64,000 nucleotides of DNA. It comes from Stereum hirsutum FP-91666 SS1 (Eukaryota; Basidiomycota; Agaricomycetes; Russulales; Stereaceae). Shown here piece by piece: positions 32,244 through 43,605 of the stretch. The stretch is from positions 589,575 to 653,574 of the forward strand of contig NW_006763148.1 in the NCBI RefSeq assembly GCF_000264905.1, read 5' to 3'. Position numbers and translations under genes: made by a program. Position 1 is the first letter of the stretch; every line of letters begins with the position of its first letter. The notes below the pieces were generated by a model. It saw only the letters and a program-made list of their open reading frames with translations, did not search any database and was not told the origin of the DNA.

Positions 32244-33831
32244 TCACGAACTTGCGCCTTGCTTCTTCCCTAAATACTCAATCCACCACTCCTCGAATCC
32301 AGTTGTCCCGAGACCGCCCTCGATGCCGAGATCCTCCGTCTCACGGACGTATAGCTGAGTATCGCGAGGTCTCGGGGTGGAGCCTACGAGAGCGGGTGAC
32401 GAGGGAAGAGCAGATAAGTGAAACAATACGGAAGGCATCGAGAAGAAGTGAGATGGGTGAAAGAGTCTTCACGAACCTGGTGCAGGCTCATCCGCTTGTG
32501 GGATGATGTGTTTATGTGGGACACCAAGGATGCCAGCGAAGATGAGGCAAATTTCGTATTTCGTGAAGGGTTCTGGAGAAGAGTAGTGTATTATTGGGGG
32601 GAGGGTCTTCCGCTTCGGTAGAGCTATGGCAAAAGTTTCCCCAAGTAAAACAAAGGTTAATGTCGAAGAGATATTCGGAACAACGGGCGAAGAGACTGAC
32701 CTGACATGCGGACGAGGAAGTTCGCGATATCGATGACATTCGTTGGGTATCTGGTCTGGTAATGGTCCATCTTGTAGGTCTTTCCAGACTGGTCTTGCAC
32801 GACATCTAGCAGGATATTGATGGCAGAGTCTGCGTTACTCGGTGCAGGTCCGTAGCTAGCGCCACACGCCACATGACGTCAGTAGCGAGCTGGCAGGGAT
32901 ATAGGACTTGGACTCACAGGACAGGAACTCGTAGGACAACGGACTTAGAGCCCTCAATTCCAAGGACTGCGATTTCCCCATCCCGTTTCGTCTCACCATA
33001 TAGTTGGAGCGGGTTTGTCCGTGCTGAAGGAACGTACGGTGGCGAGGTTCCGTCAAAGACATAGTCTGTTCGAATGACAAACAATTGTAAGACAACAGAT
33101 TACGAATCACCGAAGATAGTTTGGCATACCAGTAGAGATATATATCAGGGTAAACCCATATTTCTTTGAGAGTTTTGCAAGGTTCTCCGGAACAGATATA
33201 TTCAGCTGAGATGTATCGTTAGCAATCAGTGCTCTTGCAAGGGTGTAAAAGATGGGCGATTGTGATACCTTCTTGGTGCCCTCTGGATCCTGTGTGAACG
33301 CACGTTAACCGCCGATGTGACTACGATGTCCGCATAGAGAGAAGATGCGCAGGGTGTGTTCAGATGTGATAGAGACGGACATACCTTCTCAGCAACATCA
33401 GGCTTCCTCTCCGCCGCACAATGCACAATCCCTGCCGATCAAGTCAAACATCAACGCTCATCGAGTCCAATCTTTACAAGAACGACTCTCGGGACTCGAT
33501 GCATTCCGACCAATGGTTGCAATTTATGCCTCACACCAACTTGAATCAAAGTCTGGCATACTCATCAGGAGATAACTCACAGTCGGGCTTGAACTCCTTG
33601 ACAAGCTCCTCTAACTTCTCCGAATCCAGTAGATCAATGACCTTCAAGGAGCCCTTGGGGCGAGTATAAGCGAGTCCTAGGACTTCATTACTCGCTGGAG
33701 CGTTGGTGAAAGCGTCGTAGACGGCTGTTCCGAGAACCCCTGATGCACCTATATTACAAAGAACTCTGTTGACCAAGGGCACAATTGAAATCGAAAGGGA
33801 CCTAAAGCATTCCTGTCACAATGACTTTCAT
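32244..33831 (-). CDS. NAD(P)-binding Rossmann reductase, RmlD/MAT2B type
   Basis: Short-chain epimerase/reductase fold; relatives are dTDP-4-dehydrorhamnose reductase and the beta (regulatory) subunit of methionine adenosyltransferase. Exons 33831-33813, 33748-33581, 33431-33385, 33289-33269, 33205-33130, 33065-32918, 32855-32701, 32623-32477 and 32383-32244 give 306 residues. The dinucleotide motif is TGASGVLG (residues 6-13). WIVHCAAERKPDVAEK is the typical beta4 region. YGETK carries the YxxxK catalytic pair, and LRVPVLYGPAP and YQTRYPTNVIDIANFLVRMS follow. The C-terminus (GFEEWWIEYLGKK) is usual for the family. The oddity is the first intron: MKVIVTG requires a junction at ACAG|GAATGC, where a GT donor is expected. 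A MAT2B-like role in methionine metabolism is possible but not shown. Confidence 0.88.
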
Positions 33832-34280
33832 TTCCTTGCGAAGTTGTTTGAGATGGTGAAGGAGAGAAACGAAAGACCGAGTAAGTTGGCAGAAGCTGAA
33901 AGCCCCTGGCAGCCCCTAGCATCCACGACTCCGGGCCGGTGCCTCCAGGTGGCACTTTCACAGCTTTGCCACAACTTTCTCTACCATGAGCCACTGATGG
34001 TGCGCTGCACTTATGAGTGCTTTCAAAGGCCAATCGTGGTTTAAGATATGTATGGTAAAAACCATTGGCGAGCCAGGGCGAATGATATTTCGATAAGCAC
34101 CCGAAGACGGTAAGGCGTCATGCAGGAAGAAATTTATGTTGAGGTTTCTGCGCCAATATGATCCTAGGAATACATAGCCGAGTGTATTGACAAACAGGCA
34201 AGTACACTCCCCAAGTCTCAAGGATTCAACGGAGGATATTGATCAACTGGTTGGGCGAAAGATGCTCTAGCTCTACTGCT
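33832..34280. other. Intergenic region
   Basis: Promoter of the Rossmann-fold gene and 3' flank of the complex I gene. No additional feature is seen. Confidence 0.5.
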
Positions 34281-34963
34281 CTACCAGTCCATGTCCGTCT
34301 TCGGCTTCACATGCGACACATCCACATCCAAACCGACAGGGACGTTCATGGGGGAAGCAATATTCATCTGCCTACAGACACAGCAACAAGTATGAGTAAA
34401 TGGACGAGTACAACAAAGTCAAAGGAAGAGAATGGAGGGTAAAGGCATAACGATGATAGGATATGAAAGATAACTCACTGTGGGTACCGGTACCTCCGCA
34501 AGGGTGGTGTCTTCGCATCCTGCGTCAGCAATATCGCTCCCATCCTAGCAAAAGACATGTCCAGATGTTTATCGTTGATACGATCCCAAATCTCTTTGGG
34601 CGTGCGTTGGCTATAGAGAAAGTCGGTAACGAGATTGGCTTCTCCTTTCGCCGGCGCGTATTTGTAGAAGGCGACGAGGCCTGCAGCGCCAACGATAGTG
34701 TATATCCACCCTCTGGAGGCAAAACCTAAAGCGTAGCAAGTATATCAGAATATGCATAGCGACTTCACGGGCGTAGCAGAGCGATATAACGAGACGTGAA
34801 CGGGACCTTCTTCGGGGTACTGGGTAGCGTCGTGATGATGATCTACGGCATGGGCGTCGTGGTGCTCATCGTGAGCAGCAGTAGAGGCTCGCCTGGTTTG
34901 GGAAGAAAGTGAAGGAGAGGATTTGGCTCTCGTAGCGAGGGCAGCCGCTCTAGCTAGCGACAT
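34281..34963 (-). CDS. Mitochondrial complex I accessory subunit (17.8 kDa-type)
   Basis: Exons 34963-34807, 34725-34479 and 34371-34281 give 164 residues. The N-terminus (MSLARAAALATRAKSSPSLS) is a clear mitochondrial presequence, followed by a His/Asp-rich stretch. One membrane span with flanks, EEGFASRGWIYTIVGAAGLV then AFYKYAPAKGEAN, is followed by a matrix- or IMS-facing domain (TPKEIWDRINDKHLD, LLTQDAKTPPLRRYRYPQ) and a C-terminus with SPMNVPVGLDVDVSHV. The layout matches the fungal NADH:ubiquinone oxidoreductase 17.8 kDa subunit. The family name rests on remembered pattern; mitochondrial membrane location is well supported. An upstream ATG (near 35117) may open a 5' UTR exon, because its natural donor joins out of frame. 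Confidence 0.72.
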
Positions 34964-35274
34964 ATCGTGGATAGGCTGGTTTCGAGCAACCTGTGGAGGG
35001 TGTCGGGTAACTGCAGTAACGTCTACGTCACAGTGACCTTCTGTGACCGGATACAGCCGGAGACCCACCTTTCGTCACGTTGTAGTCCGGCCGTCCTTTC
35101 AACTTGACCACCGACATCTTCTAAAGCTCAAGCCTATCCACTGCTCCACTGTGATCCGAGCACACGCTATATTTCCTGGCACTATCTCGTCCACTTAGAC
35201 TCAGCCTACAATTCATATTCTGCATTAGACGCATACATATTCAGACGCAGTATATTACTCAGCGTTCATTCATC
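34964..35274. promoter_or_regulatory. Short divergent promoter region
   Basis: Only 311 nt separate the start codons of the complex I subunit (minus) and the coiled-coil gene (plus), so the two probably share a bidirectional promoter. No specific site is identified. Confidence 0.4.
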
Positions 35275-36360
35275 ATGCCCTCGAGTTCTCAGAGACCCAA
35301 CCCGCCCACGATTCACATAGAGTTCCCGCCCTCAGCCTTTGACTCTGGAAGTCCTCGCACTCTCCCCTTTGACTCAGGCATATACGCTGTCAGCCCGAAG
35401 GGTGGACCGAAGTTACTAGACAGAAACAACACCACTGGCCACAGTCTCCCGCCGCCCTCGTTCATGATCCGCGGGGGCAACAATTCTCAGGATACATCTG
35501 CCTCACCATCAAGCTCCTGCTCTTCGCTGCTGCCTTCTAGCTCGACCTCTACCTCTTGGTCTGACAGTTTCTCCGCGGCGTCTACCTCGTTTAGCGGCGT
35601 CGCTCCTTCAAAGTCGCTTCCTCAGATCACCATCACCCGTCCACTTTCAACCGTCCCACCGCCAGTTCTTCCGAGTAACTCACCGCATAACATTGCTCTT
35701 GATCTTTACGGCACTACTGTGGTTTCGGACAACAAACCTCTTCCAGCACTTCCCTCCAGGTGCTCATCTGACATCGCCGATCTTCCATCCCCTACCACTT
35801 CGCACACGCTTAGCTCTTTGCATGCTCGTGTCAGACGCTCTCGCCTGAGTACTGTATTCGGCGTTACAACTCTGCCGCCTATGCCCTCTCCACTCACGCG
35901 CAATGTTCGGAATGGTCGGGGGCCCGAGCCTTCCTCTGTACCAGTGCCTCGAGATTGCGCGCACACACAGGTCCACACCACCCACGCTCTGGAATCCTCT
36001 GCTAAAGCTTTGCCAACTCGGCTGCCATCCGCGTCGGAGAAGCGAACCCCTCAAGTGCAAGGACCACAGACGACCCAGCAACTCGCTAAGTCCGTCTCTA
36101 GGTATCTCAAGATGATGGACAAAGAGATGGATCGGGAGTTCAAACGCTTGAGGGATCATGTCGCCGAGGTCAAGGACGCCATGGAGAAGCTGCGAGAGGA
36201 AAGAGAGGGACGGGCTAGGATCCAGACACAGAAGGATGTGGAATTGGCTCAGAGGAAAATGGAGGAAGAAATGTCTCGAAGAAGGAGTTTCTCAAAGGTG
36301 GAGGAGGATAAAGTGAAGAAGCCACCTAGGATCCCGACAATGGTCTTTCCCGTGGTGTGA
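35275..36360 (+). CDS. Uncharacterised Ser/Pro-rich protein with C-terminal coiled coil
   Basis: Single exon, 361 residues; ATG in good context after a pyrimidine-rich leader. The first 270 residues are Ser/Pro/Thr-rich and look disordered (for example SSSCSSLLPSSSTSTSWS). The C-terminus is a long charged helix starting at SVSRYLKMMDKEMDREFKRL and continuing through VAEVKDAMEKLREEREGRAR and ELAQRKMEEEMSRRRS, a likely coiled coil. It ends in a short PPRIPTMVFPVV. No catalytic motif, signal peptide or TM segment is visible. I do not recognise the family. Confidence 0.7.
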   Translation: MPSSSQRPNPPTIHIEFPPSAFDSGSPRTLPFDSGIYAVSPKGGPKLLDRNNTTGHSLPPPSFMIRGGNNSQDTSASPSSSCSSLLPSSSTSTSWSDSFSAASTSFSGVAPSKSLPQITITRPLSTVPPPVLPSNSPHNIALDLYGTTVVSDNKPLPALPSRCSSDIADLPSPTTSHTLSSLHARVRRSRLSTVFGVTTLPPMPSPLTRNVRNGRGPEPSSVPVPRDCAHTQVHTTHALESSAKALPTRLPSASEKRTPQVQGPQTTQQLAKSVSRYLKMMDKEMDREFKRLRDHVAEVKDAMEKLREEREGRARIQTQKDVELAQRKMEEEMSRRRSFSKVEEDKVKKPPRIPTMVFPVV

Positions 36361-37840
36361 TTGGGTTGTTGGAGGCACGTTTACATCTGGGTGTTGCTGA
36401 AGGACGTTGGATGACCCTCAACTATACTATTTGCTAATATCATTTGGTACAGTTCCAGTTCTAGTCTCTCGATGAGACACTTCGTTCGTTCTTCGTTTAG
36501 CATCAACTAGCGCTGATTCACTGTTTATATATGGTATGCCGCGGTCTCCGCGCCAAATCCCGGGCCCTCACCTTTTAGATAGTTCGACGTACAAAGTTGC
36601 TCAACGTCGTCGAGACGTTGGACTGTGAGTCGTTACCAACATGGTCAATTATTTTGTTTGTCTCTTCCCCCGTTGATTTCCAACGCGCTCATCGTACTAG
36701 TGCCGCCGTTACTCGTCGGTGGTGCTTGGAATGATGGTACCTAAAAGTTCCGCCGGTAAGCTGAAGGTTTCTTTTTTACCCGACCCGGACAGAAGTCGTC
36801 TCTTGTTCAGACCAGTCTAGGAAGGATACTAACTTGCGCCTCTCTTACTCCGTCTTCCAGACAGCCCGAACGAAGTTTCAGAGCCAGGCGGACGTTATTC
36901 CTTCCCTTCTCGCTCCCACTGCTTACGAGGTGGACCTCTCCTTTGGGTCTCTCCCGATTGTGTGCCCATATGCACTCTATATCTATCCTGGCGCCTTAAC
37001 GTACAATACGATCTTGTCCTCTCATCGCGTGCTATACACAATCTCGACAGCGGAACAGGCGGAACGTCCTTTTGATGGCACAGCCTGATAATTTCCGACT
37101 CCTGAGAGATATGGCTACCGCAATTTCTCGCAGCCACGCCACAACGATGTGTGTAAGTGTAGAGTAGATCCTTGTCCCACCTTCATCTCGTCCCACCTTC
37201 ATTGGCCCTGATGATCCCTGCGTCTTCACGGGAATACCCAACCAGGGCTCCTGGTAGACAAGGCTCGAGTTTGGCTCGTCGGACAAGAAATCTCCCTATG
37301 ATCAACAGCGGTCATATCCAGATGTTGTGCGGCCAGACTCTCACTTTCTCTCCCTGCGCCTCCCCGTACCATGTGTATGTGTATTACTTATCGGGCTATT
37401 TATGTCTCCACACGTCGAGCTAGGTCCGTACTCGAAAGAAGTCAAGCCGACTATATTTGCGTAAGTTTTACAGCTGTGTATAAATCTTCCGAGTCGCTCA
37501 TATATACTCATATAGTGACAACTGAAGCTTATGCTCGCTCTACAACTCTGGGATAGTTCACACTCGGCCTTGTCATCTAAGCTGAACGAGACATAACGCA
37601 TAGGCTTTCACTCTTGGTTTCTCGCTCAAGGTGGTCTTCGGTGAACGATCCGCAGTAGCATGGAGATTGGGAGGGAGGGAAGGATTCTAAGTGTTGACAC
37701 TAAAGGCCCACCGTGTACGAGCGTCTGAAAACATACGACTTTACGGTCGTTCAAAAGAAGTCAATTATTCTGATTTATAGGTAATACTTTTGGGGCGGTA
37801 CGTAAATGTGCTCGATGACGCAGCAAGTAAACTGTACGAT
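36361..37840. other. Convergent intergenic region, about 1.5 kb
   Basis: 3' flanks of the coiled-coil gene (plus) and the PP2C gene (minus). Open frames are short, the longest about 86 codons. None looks like a protein. Confidence 0.5.
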
Positions 37841-39329
37841 CTACAGTCGCTGTACAATGATTGTTACATCGTCTATCCACTTCTCGTCCATCTCAACAGT
37901 AAGATATTTTGAAACTTCCCGTACATCATCACCACCCAGTGCGTCACGAAGAAGAGAAAGTGCTGCATTACCCGCCTGTGTTCGTGAATCCAGCGCTCTC
38001 CCGACAACCCTCGCCCAGTGATTCGCTAGCTCGCTCCTTGCACGACGCTCCGGAGGATATAGATCTGGAAGTCCGTCAGAGCAAAGCATGAGAAACATGT
38101 CCCTCGGCTTCCCGGACGCAACTTTAGGCAGCGGGATATGATGTACGTCAGGCGTGCTCGAGACATATGGAGGGCTTCGCACGCGAGCGATATACGTCTC
38201 CGGTATCTCAACGTTCCATTCGTGCCGGAGATTCAAAAGAACCCGTTGCGAATACACAGCAGGTATCTTGAGCCAAGTGTCGCCGATAGCTGCCAAGAGG
38301 GCCGCTTGAGTCTAATGAGACGGGTAGAATAGACGTGAGACTCACATCGGGTTGGACCCAGATAGCCGACGATTCGGTTATCTTTGGCGCAGTCCTTTTC
38401 GCCGGGATGTTCATGCTTGATTCGCGCAAGCTCGCGCATGTTGTCGCCATCGTGTAGGGCGGTGGTAAAAGTCGCATGCCACTGCCCCGATGGGTTACGA
38501 GAGCCGAGGACTATGGCATGAGCGTTAGCACGAGAATACCAAAACCGCCAAAGTAAGGTCGTGGGTTGAGGCACATACCAGCTTGGCAGTCGCCCAGGTT
38601 TGCTATCCAAAGGTGGCTTCTGCTCGGGTCTGTCAGAGTGAGCAAGGCTGTGGTGCCCTGCAGGCACTTGATGGCGGCAGTATAGTTACGTCCTCCGGAT
38701 GACCGGTCGTCGACGATGCTGCGAACCTGCTCGTCGGACATGCGCTGAAGCGCAGATGGACCGCCGGGAAACAGGTTGATGAAATCTGAGGTGACGGTGT
38801 GGTCGAAGCGCATGACGGCATCGGCAAGGATGGTCGATATTTGGTCGACTGAGAAAGGAGATCGGGCGCAGGAGCGCAGGTACGCATCGAGGGAATGTTT
38901 GACCATGGCAGGGATCGAGTGCGCGGCGTGATCCACGGTAAGATGACCTACATGGCCTAAAGCGTGATATGAAGTCAGTGAGACAATTTTGCGAGAAGCT
39001 TTTGAGTTGGACAGACCGTCGAAGATCGCAGTAAAAACCCACGTGCCGAATGACAAGGGCCAATGCTCGATACGACAGCGATCCTGGCTCCGTTCTTCGT
39101 AGAGCTGACACGGTTGGAAGGTGACTCCGTCTACCCCTTCCACGGTTCGGGGACGAGACAAGGTTTTGAGCTCCTGTGTTAGACGTGGTTCTGATAGCAT
39201 GCGATAGGTCCAACGATGAGGGCCACCGCGACCCATGGAGGTCGTTGCGAACTCGCGAACTTCATCGAGAGCACGCAGGTGGTCTCCAGGATTAGCAGCC
39301 GAGAGGGAGATGACGGGGTGATGGTACAT
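37841..39329 (-). CDS. PP2C-type (PPM) protein phosphatase
   Basis: Metal-dependent Ser/Thr phosphatase. Exons 39329-39017, 38956-38579, 38510-38346 and 38304-37841 give 439 residues. Motifs in order: SQDRCRIEHW (family NEDR-like), FTAIFDGHVGH (canonical DGHGG, with V replacing a Gly), TTALLTLTD, LWIANLGDCQA (canonical NxGDSRA), GDTWLKIPAVYSQRVL, FLMLCSDGLPD (canonical SDGxxD) and WIDDVTIIVQ (canonical DN/DVT). The Asp residues expected to bind Mg/Mn (DGH, SDG, DDVT) are all present, so it is probably active. The layout resembles mitochondrial pyruvate-dehydrogenase-phosphatase-like fungal PP2Cs, but no clear presequence is seen. A neighbouring minus-strand open frame upstream (39575-39339) does not splice in convincingly. 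Confidence 0.9.
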
Positions 39330-40739
39330 ATGGAGCGACTACCAGGTTAGCGAAGTATTGATTGGAAGGCGGTTCTCTCCTCTTATAAGCATGCCTCCCG
39401 AGGGACATGGTGCTCTGCTTCGTGCCTGGATCCCGCTGGGGCCCTGCTGGACACTGGTAAATTTAGTTGCCATAAACGACGGACGTACTCGCAGATTACA
39501 CGGAGTTCGTCTCATCTCTTCAAGACAAGGGTCGGAGTGAAGCACGGTGGATGGACCGGATGTAGCCATCGCCATGGTACGACATGACAGAATCGACTGG
39601 AGTCGGGGACCCGTAGGCTACGGGACATTAAAGAAAGCCGTGTGGCCGAGTCTATCTTCGTGGTGAATGAGGCAAGAGCAACAGAAGCAGATACCCAAAG
39701 GACATAAGAACCGCAGCCAACCTCAGAAAATTAGTCCTCCGAGGCTCAGTTCAGATCTCTACCAGTTGACACCAGCATACGGGTTGAATGAGGTGTTCTT
39801 CAAGGATTTTCCAAGATCATGCGGCACGGTTCCTCTGACATACGCCATCAGGGAAGAGAAGTTCAGATTCAAAGGTAGAAGTCAAGCTATATCAGGCGAG
39901 AAGACCATGTTCAGCGACGCCAGTCCGAGGTTGACGCATGATGGACGACCAGGGAACGTCTGTACGATTGAAAGTGCCACGAGTTCAAAGCCGGTACCGT
40001 GAGAAATGACATCCCGGAAACCGCCGAGCGCCGAAGTCAACAAATAGACGGCAACCATTTTGCTGGCTAGCAAATCCTTTATCGATGTCCAGGTTCCTTG
40101 GAGGAAAGTGTTCCTTGACTTTCTCGTATCATCACGATTACTTTGACGCTAGAGGAAATACTTGGGTCTATTAATGAGGCGGGTCGTACCCTCTTTGTCT
40201 TTGGGCGCGTCTGAGCAACACCTGAGCCTGATGGTCCATCTGCCAGATACGAGTGTCATACTCATACTCGCGCAGCCGTCACATATGCAGCTTTGGGGTC
40301 TCGGGTACCAGTCTTGGGCCACACGCGTACCTACGTTCCTGTGAAAATTGCTTCTCTTGCGAGCTGATGTGAGCTCTATCATTCGGGAGCTGATGGTGGA
40401 CCAACGCGTGGAAAGATACTCTGGCATGTACATGCATGATTTCAGTACTTGTGCCGACCCCAGATCCACTGCATGTGTACCGACAAAGGACTACCGATAC
40501 CTGTTCCTTTTACGATACGGTTTGGGCTTACACTCTGACTCGTTCTCTTGCGTCTTGTCATCCATGCGGCCACTACGCTCTCGCCCTCGTCAGACTGTCG
40601 TTCGGTCAACAGGCAAGCTGTCTGTTACCCGGATCAGCATGCGGACAACAGACTAGCTGTGCTCGAGTGTTTTTCTTGGGGATTGTCCTCGATGCTTGCT
40701 GCATGATGACGCCAGATGAGACTGATTATCTCCCCTGGC

Positions 40740-41512
40740 GCTCCGTCTCGAAGAATTGCGTCTCGTGCCGGAGTTCCCTGGCCATTCTAACCCAAGGACC
40801 CTAAAGCGACCTGCTACTCTTCTCAAGAACATTCTGTTTATCATCACAACTTACGAAGTCGATGAGTCCACTTTAATGTCTAGTCTGAATGGGTTTTTGT
40901 CCCGCCGCTCAGCGCTCATCTCGCAGCTTTCATGAACCACCGGATCTGGTGTCCGCGGGTGCTGCCTTCGCATATAAATTTGCCGCTGGGATTCTTCGTG
41001 ATGACATGCTCTACCTTGTCTGCTCGATCCCCGTCAATCTCCTTCTCGAATCAAAGTAACAGCGTCCAGGCCCTCCGAGACCCAGTCTATGACGAAGAAT
41101 TTCCAGCTCGCGAGCAGATTACTCTCGTTGTGGACTGTCGTTTTCTTTTCTTTCCTAGCAGCCGCAAGCCTAGAAATCGGCTAATTGGTGAGCGTCAACT
41201 AACTTTCCCAACCGCGGAACCATCACATATCTTTAACCGGTCAGGCTAGCTATGTAGTACAATTCAGTCGATCTAATTCCTAAATTAAAAAAAGAACCCT
41301 CATTTAACTGATTTTAGGCGTGACTAGACCGTCACGAGCTCCTTCGGAATGTACTTGTCAAGTCGCCGCTATGCTGCTACATCATCGGCATCGAACTGTG
41401 CGTAAATGCCGGGGCACCGATGCGTATCGTCACAGCTACTCATATCCTTGAACCGGGACTCTTCCCAGGTGTCAAGGTTATCGAAATTGACACCGAGAAA
41501 GTTTAAATCATC
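40740..41512 (+). pseudogene. Decayed gene of unknown family
   Basis: Protein-like stretches appear in order but in different frames: LRLVPEFPGHSNPRTLKRPA and TLLKNILFIITTYEVDE; EPPDLVSAGAAFAYKFAAGI with LRDDMLYLVCSIPVNLLLES; VQALRDPVYDEEFPAREQIT with LVVDCRFLFFPSS; then ELLRNVLVKSPLCCY and IGIELCVNAGAPMRIVTATH, ending with a stop at 41510-41512. The change between the second and third pieces lies at a TCAAAGT where one extra A would explain it. Some junctions could be introns (an acceptor-like CGCAG precedes the second piece), so it may be a poorly spliced gene instead. No family is recognised. Confidence 0.35.
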
Positions 41513-42608
41513 ACCATGACGTTGCAGAGCCATTCGAGCTCAGCGCCACAAAGCGGAATTCTGTCTTCCGCGATCTCCCAGATACGATACTTTTCCTATC
41601 GTACCAGCGTATCATCCTCTTACCCGTCCTGCTCCATCGCCGCGAACAAGGTTACACCTGAGGTTCCCCACACGACGGAGCCGCTCAAGATGCCAAGGCC
41701 TTCCCTTCGCCCCCATCTCTTCCATGCACCGGCTTCCTCTCCGACTCATCGCCACCGAGCTTTCTTTGGACCTCCTTCTAGAGGGGATGTGCAACTCCGC
41801 GAGTACTGACGATATCGAGGGGAAAAAACACGAAAGTCTTCGTCAACACTGGAAGTTATCGATGTGCTGGTGATTATAGCCCATCCATCCATCTCGTCTA
41901 TATGTCCCCTATGGTGTTCCAACCTTAATTTCGACAGACTCATAGATTGAATCGTGGACCGATAGAGGGCACTCCAAGTACGTATTCATGTCGTACTCCC
42001 CCCGGTATTCACCGCACCTTATTCCAATAGAGAATTGGGACTGGAAATCCCAACTCAGTTCGACACGAGGGTGATTCTACAGCCTCCGCTCCACCATCGG
42101 AATATGTTTGGCAGGTGATCATAATACCCAGTACTTCAGTAGCTGCGCATAGTAACTCTGCTACAACGTTGCTTGGAGGAAGGAGCAGTAAAGTACGTCA
42201 AGTGCCTCATCGAACATCTCTTCTTGCGAGTCGGTCGGGGTCCGGAGCACTCTCGTCAACGCCCCACAGGTTCTGAGGTTCGTCGTTTTCATGGAGCTTG
42301 ACTTCTCCAGGTTGAGTGGGCCGATGAGGTTGCTTATACGCCGTTAACATTAGCGGCGCGATTGGCCGCTTTGATTGCGTCGTCCCGAGGATCCTCCTTA
42401 TATCCTTGGTGACATCCATCCTCCAAAAATACAGGCTGTGCTAACAACGCTTTTTTTCTACCTTCGTTTTTGTGAGGTTTTGCATGCAGACTTCATGCAC
42501 ATAGAGAGCAAAGTCCTCTTTGAACATTCTCTCTTTCATAAAGACATTTCTCCCACGCGGGGAAGATTGATAGTATTTCATACTTCTTGACGGGTTTCCT
42601 TGTGCATC

Positions 42609-42891
42609 AGGACCGAGACCTCTGCTCACGTATGGCCTTCGGGTTCTTCGAAGCAATCATGGACACGAGGTATTCATTTCGGTAAGTTCAAAGGCTGTCG
42701 CATGGGTCCCGGGTGGATTTGGGATATCCGGTTTCTGAACGAGAAGATAGAAATACGTACCACGGAGAGATGCAGCCTCCCTGCACATTCTTCAACAGGA
42801 AAGCTTCGAGACGGCTACATGGAAGGAGAACGTGCTTGCAGCCAGAGTCAACGTACATGCGGGAGCTACCTTTGATTTGGAACCTGGTATA
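42609..42891 (+). pseudogene. Isolated exon-like fragment
   Basis: After an acceptor-like TGCATCAG, one frame reads GPRPLLTYGLRVLRSNHGHE and VFIS to a GTAAGT donor (42681). A phase-compatible exon starts after GATAG and reads KYVPRRDAASLHILQQESFE, then ENVLAARVNVHAGATFDLEP, to a GTATAC donor (42892). No flanking exons are found. The look is that of a spliced gene fragment, perhaps the end of a PLP-type enzyme, but this is speculative. Confidence 0.25.
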
Positions 42892-43370
42892 CGACTGTGG
42901 CTAGTAGCATATTTGTTTGGTAGGGAAGGGTTTTTCTTGGAGGAGTCAAAGATCGAGGGTTGCACGACTTCTCCTGGACTGAATTCTTCCGCTGAGGCTC
43001 GAATAAAGGTCGAGGTTGGCCGAGCTCAGTCTAAAGTATCACCACCACAATCATGCTCAACTTTGGCATTGGAGCTTGAGACGATCATGAATTGACAGTC
43101 GTAACTTGTCGATATTTTGGCATCTGGCGATCTTGCCACCGCCACACCAACATTCGGTGTGGCGCTTTCACGTGAGCCGGCGCGACGCGTCGGTGGCGCT
43201 GAAATTTTGGCGGTTGCCGAGAATGGACGGCCTCACAAAATTTTGGATCGATCAGTCGGGTTCCTCACCTTTGCTGCCAGCTCTCGTCTTCCCTCGCGGT
43301 CTTGCTCACCCCTCTATTGTGCTCTGGTCGGGCATAATCTCTAATTTTTTGCTAGAAAGCTAGCCGTTCT

Positions 43371-43424
43371 ATGCATCCAGTGCCAGCCCTCTGCGGCGTA
43401 CCTGCGACTGGTCCCTCTCGATAG
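43371..43424 (+). promoter_or_regulatory. Candidate upstream ORF before AdoMet decarboxylase
   Basis: ATG followed by 16 more codons and TAG (MHPVPALCGVPATGPSR), ending about 180 nt before the main start. AdoMetDC mRNAs in animals and plants are translationally regulated by uORFs. Whether this one is transcribed is unknown, and its sequence is unlike the known uORF peptides. Confidence 0.25.
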
Positions 43425-43605
43425 CATCGTCAAATCGAAACTCGAAAATTAAACAGCTTGGCCAGATTCGAAGCAGTCTCTGGCATACGCTCGTCGACAG
43501 CTCGACGTAATACAGCCTACCGCATCTACACCATACGCACGCACAGAAACACACAACATCTCTCCGGTTCGAAGTAGGACTCATCCTATACACCCTCCAC
43601 AACTT

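Larger units (their letters stand above)
39330..43605. other. Gene-poor region, about 4.3 kb, with decayed coding pieces
   Basis: No intact gene can be modelled on either strand. Frames are broken by stops, and two stretches retain protein-like sequence (see the separate entries at 40740-41512 and 42609-42891). No terminal inverted repeats, LTRs or simple repeats are obvious. The region sits between the PP2C gene and the AdoMet decarboxylase gene. Confidence 0.5.

Noticed and set aside
35088..35117. Upstream ATG (MSVVKLKGRPDYN) as true start of the complex I subunit
   Set aside because: Its best donor joins out of frame with the presequence. Another donor could join in frame, but the presequence MSLARAAALATR begins at the later ATG, so a 5' UTR exon is more likely.
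36834..37088. 84-codon plus-strand frame
   Set aside because: No splice partners or motifs; it looks like chance in an intergenic stretch.
39339..39575. Minus-strand 78-codon frame as first exon of the PP2C gene
   Set aside because: No donor/acceptor pair joins it in frame to the PP2C start, and its content is not PP2C-like.
39631..39670. tRNA-Ser/Leu-like box A (GTGTGGCCGAG)
   Set aside because: Only the D-arm-like start is present; there is no box B or acceptor stem downstream.
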